This document shows, piece by piece, positions 63,144-64,000 of a stretch of DNA of 64,000 bases. Each line of letters begins with the position of its first letter. The stretch's first letter is position 1. Source of the stretch: DASPJQ01 sp035299065 (GTDB lineage: Bacteria; Bacteroidota; Bacteroidia; Flavobacteriales_D; UBA2798); NCBI GenBank assembly GCA_035299065.1, contig DATGXI010000129.1:22089-86088 (forward strand), read 5' to 3'. The notes beneath the pieces are model-generated. The model saw only the letters and a program-made list of their open reading frames with translations, had not been told where the DNA came from and searched no databases. A program made the translations under genes and the position numbers.

Positions 63144-63171
63144 CACTTAAGTGCACTTAAGAGCACTTAAG
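63144..63171. repeat. Cassette left arm (copy C)
   Basis: Three copies of CACTTAAG at exactly 10-bp spacing (63144, 63154, 63164), ending at the base before the stop codon of the GxxExxY gene. The left side carries TTTTTTGAAA, as in copy B. Confidence 0.9.
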
Positions 63172-63582
63172 TTAGTCAGGTAATAATCTATAATATTCAT
63201 TAACAAAGCTTTTATACCCTTCCTCTACAATATTTTCACATGTAAAATTTATCAGTAATCCTTTAGGCTTTTCCTGTAAACGCATGTAAGTTAAAAGAAT
63301 CGTTTGGTGAATCGGTGCAAACGCTTCAATTGCCTTTAGTTCAACGACAATTGCCTTTTCAACAAGCAGATCACATCTTAATACTTCATCCTCAAATACC
63401 TCGTCTTTATACCTTACATTAATCCTAACTTCTGACTCAAATTTGATTCCCCGCTTTGTGAGCTCAGATTTCATACACCTATGGTATACGCTTTCGAGCA
63501 GTCCGGCACCCATGTGCTTATGAACTTCAATAGCAGCTCCAATTATTTCATATTGTAATTTGTTCAATTCCTTTGTAGTCAT
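63172..63582 (-). CDS. GxxExxY protein (PD-(D/E)XK nuclease-like)
   Basis: A 136-residue protein of the GxxExxY family (GAGLLESVY gives the name motif, residues about 26-34). The PD-(D/E)XK-like core shows EVRINVRYKDE, the Asp in RCDLLVEKAIVVELKAI with the E-x-K (ELK), and IHQTILLTYMRLQEKP before GLLINF. Family members are often multi-copy in genomes; a nuclease role is inferred from fold. The gene is enclosed by the inverted decamer-unit arms, with no room for its own promoter except the right arm. It separates DUF59/SufT from DUF2480, which usually neighbour each other. Confidence 0.88.
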   Translation of the reverse strand: MTTKELNKLQYEIIGAAIEVHKHMGAGLLESVYHRCMKSELTKRGIKFESEVRINVRYKDEVFEDEVLRCDLLVEKAIVVELKAIEAFAPIHQTILLTYMRLQEKPKGLLINFTCENIVEEGYKSFVNEYYRLLPD

Positions 63583-63583
63583 T

Positions 63584-63611
63584 CTTATGTGTTCTAAAGT
63601 GCACTTAAGTG
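63584..63611. repeat. Cassette right arm (copy C)
   Basis: On the minus strand CACTTAAG, CACTTTAG, CACATAAG in 10-bp register (blocks starting 63604, 63594, 63584), followed outward by GTTTCAAA. It begins one base after the start codon's outer edge of the GxxExxY gene and ends 8 bp before the DUF59 stop codon. Confidence 0.9.
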
Positions 63612-63618
63612 TTTCAAA

Positions 63619-63936
63619 CTAAAGAAATCCCAATTCCAATTTCGCCTCCTCGCTCATCATGTCTTTGTCCCATGGCGGATCAAAGGTTAAGTTGATCTTA
63701 GCCGATTTTACGCCTTCGGTTTCTGCCGCCTTGGATTCAATTTCACCCGGCAACCGTTCAGCCTCAGGACAACTTGGCGATGTAAGCGTCATATCAATCA
63801 ATACGTTTGCCTCATCATCAATGTGAATGGCGTAAATAAGGCCCAGCTCAAACACGTCAACCGGAATTTCCGGATCGTACACCGTTTTTAGCTGTGCAAT
63901 TATTTTGTCTTCTAATTCTTTTTTGTCAAGTGACAT
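63619..63936 (-). CDS. DUF59/MIP18-family Fe-S assembly factor (SufT-like)
   Basis: A 105-residue MIP18/DUF59 protein thought to help mature Fe-S proteins in the SUF pathway. The core YDPEIPVDVFELGLIY and TLTSPSCPEAERLPGEI (with the conserved Cys) match the family, and INLTFDPPWDKDMMSEEAK is the usual C-terminal part. Cytoplasmic. It starts five bases downstream of the stop of the probable SufE gene on the same strand. Confidence 0.93.
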   Translation of the reverse strand: MSLDKKELEDKIIAQLKTVYDPEIPVDVFELGLIYAIHIDDEANVLIDMTLTSPSCPEAERLPGEIESKAAETEGVKSAKINLTFDPPWDKDMMSEEAKLELGFL

Positions 63937-63941
63937 AGTAC

Positions 63942-64000
63942 TTATTTTGCATTCTGATACGCAAGCGCATCCATTTTCATTTGTTTAACCATGCTCACCA
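63942..64000 (-). CDS. Probable SufE C-terminus (rest outside window)
   Basis: Only the last 19 codons are present, read as VSMVKQMKMDALAYQNAK plus stop. This ending resembles the C-terminus of Bacteroidota SufE (NGxVSMVKQ-type end), and the DUF59 gene that follows five bases later supports it. Short, so tentative. Confidence 0.5.
   Translation of the reverse strand, partial: VSMVKQMKMDALAYQNAK

Larger units (their letters stand above)
63138..63617 (-). mobile_element. Repeat-bracketed GxxExxY cassette (inferred)
   Basis: Inverted decamer-unit arms at 63144-63171 and 63584-63611 bracket one gene with no spare sequence: 0 bases to the stop codon and 1 base to the start codon. Arms and outer edges (GAAACACTT) are the same as in the empty copies A and B. 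Mobility is inferred; no transposase or target duplication is visible. Confidence 0.45.

Overview
The window looks like a chromosome segment of a Bacteroidota bacterium, probably an environmental, gliding-type lineage near Chitinophagales, Sphingobacteriales or Flavobacteriales. I base this on the roughly 40% GC sequence, a T9SS type A sorting tail (29231-31285), a CHU_C/T9SS type B tail with SprB repeats (48923-52471), two TonB receptors with carboxypeptidase-like N-domains, many SPII lipoproteins, LytS/LytTR and HisKA_2 signalling, and a TAnnTTTG-type promoter. Genus is not resolved. No rRNA, tRNA, CRISPR array or phage module was seen.

Layout. 1-8 kb: the 3' part of selD, a DUF6263-like lipoprotein, an alpha/beta hydrolase with aminopeptidase P, a secreted unknown paired with a secreted HExxH metalloprotease, a membrane protein, and an RsmB-like rRNA methyltransferase whose conserved N-terminus lies upstream of any standard start codon. 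8-12 kb: a GC-rich intergenic element, a YeiH-type exporter divergent from a CstB-like persulfide dioxygenase/rhodanese, and an AT-rich unknown gene between imperfect inverted repeats. 12-21 kb: two HisKA_2 kinases, lipoproteins, a CAP+WG-repeat protein and a LytTR regulator. 21.9-27.8 kb: a tightly coupled four-gene operon (TolC-like/TIM-barrel fusion, HlyD adaptor, TackOD1 zinc-ribbon with a degenerate GGDEF, processive GT2) that I read as an unusual exopolysaccharide synthesis-secretion machine. It is followed by an Omp85-like barrel and a T9SS-secreted NodB-like deacetylase. 31-39 kb: a WG protein, two secreted unknowns, and a LytTR regulator with its LytS-type propeller kinase. 39-49 kb: an aminomuconate-deaminase-like RidA protein, an apparently autoregulated TetR, a TonB receptor, SulP plus beta-carbonic anhydrase, purT, and a TPR-SpoIIE phosphatase. 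49-61 kb: the giant SprB-type adhesin, a LytTR regulator, a fructosamine-kinase-like protein, two polytopic membrane proteins, a second TonB receptor and a PAP2-like protein. 61-64 kb: an SdiA-regulated-like protein, DUF2480, a lipoprotein, a GxxExxY gene, a DUF59/SufT protein and the probable end of sufE.

The most unusual signals are two. (1) A family of palindromes built from 10-bp units (CACTTAAG-like 8-mers every 10 bp). At two loci the arms are 6 bp apart and empty; at the third the same arms bracket a GxxExxY (PD-(D/E)XK-like) gene almost to the base, inside what is normally a Suf-gene neighbourhood. This resembles a nuclease-gene cassette with gene-less relatives. (2) The TolC/HlyD/TackOD1-GGDEF/GT2 operon, whose outer-membrane component is fused to a GH18-like barrel.

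All functions come from reading motifs by eye; no database search was run.
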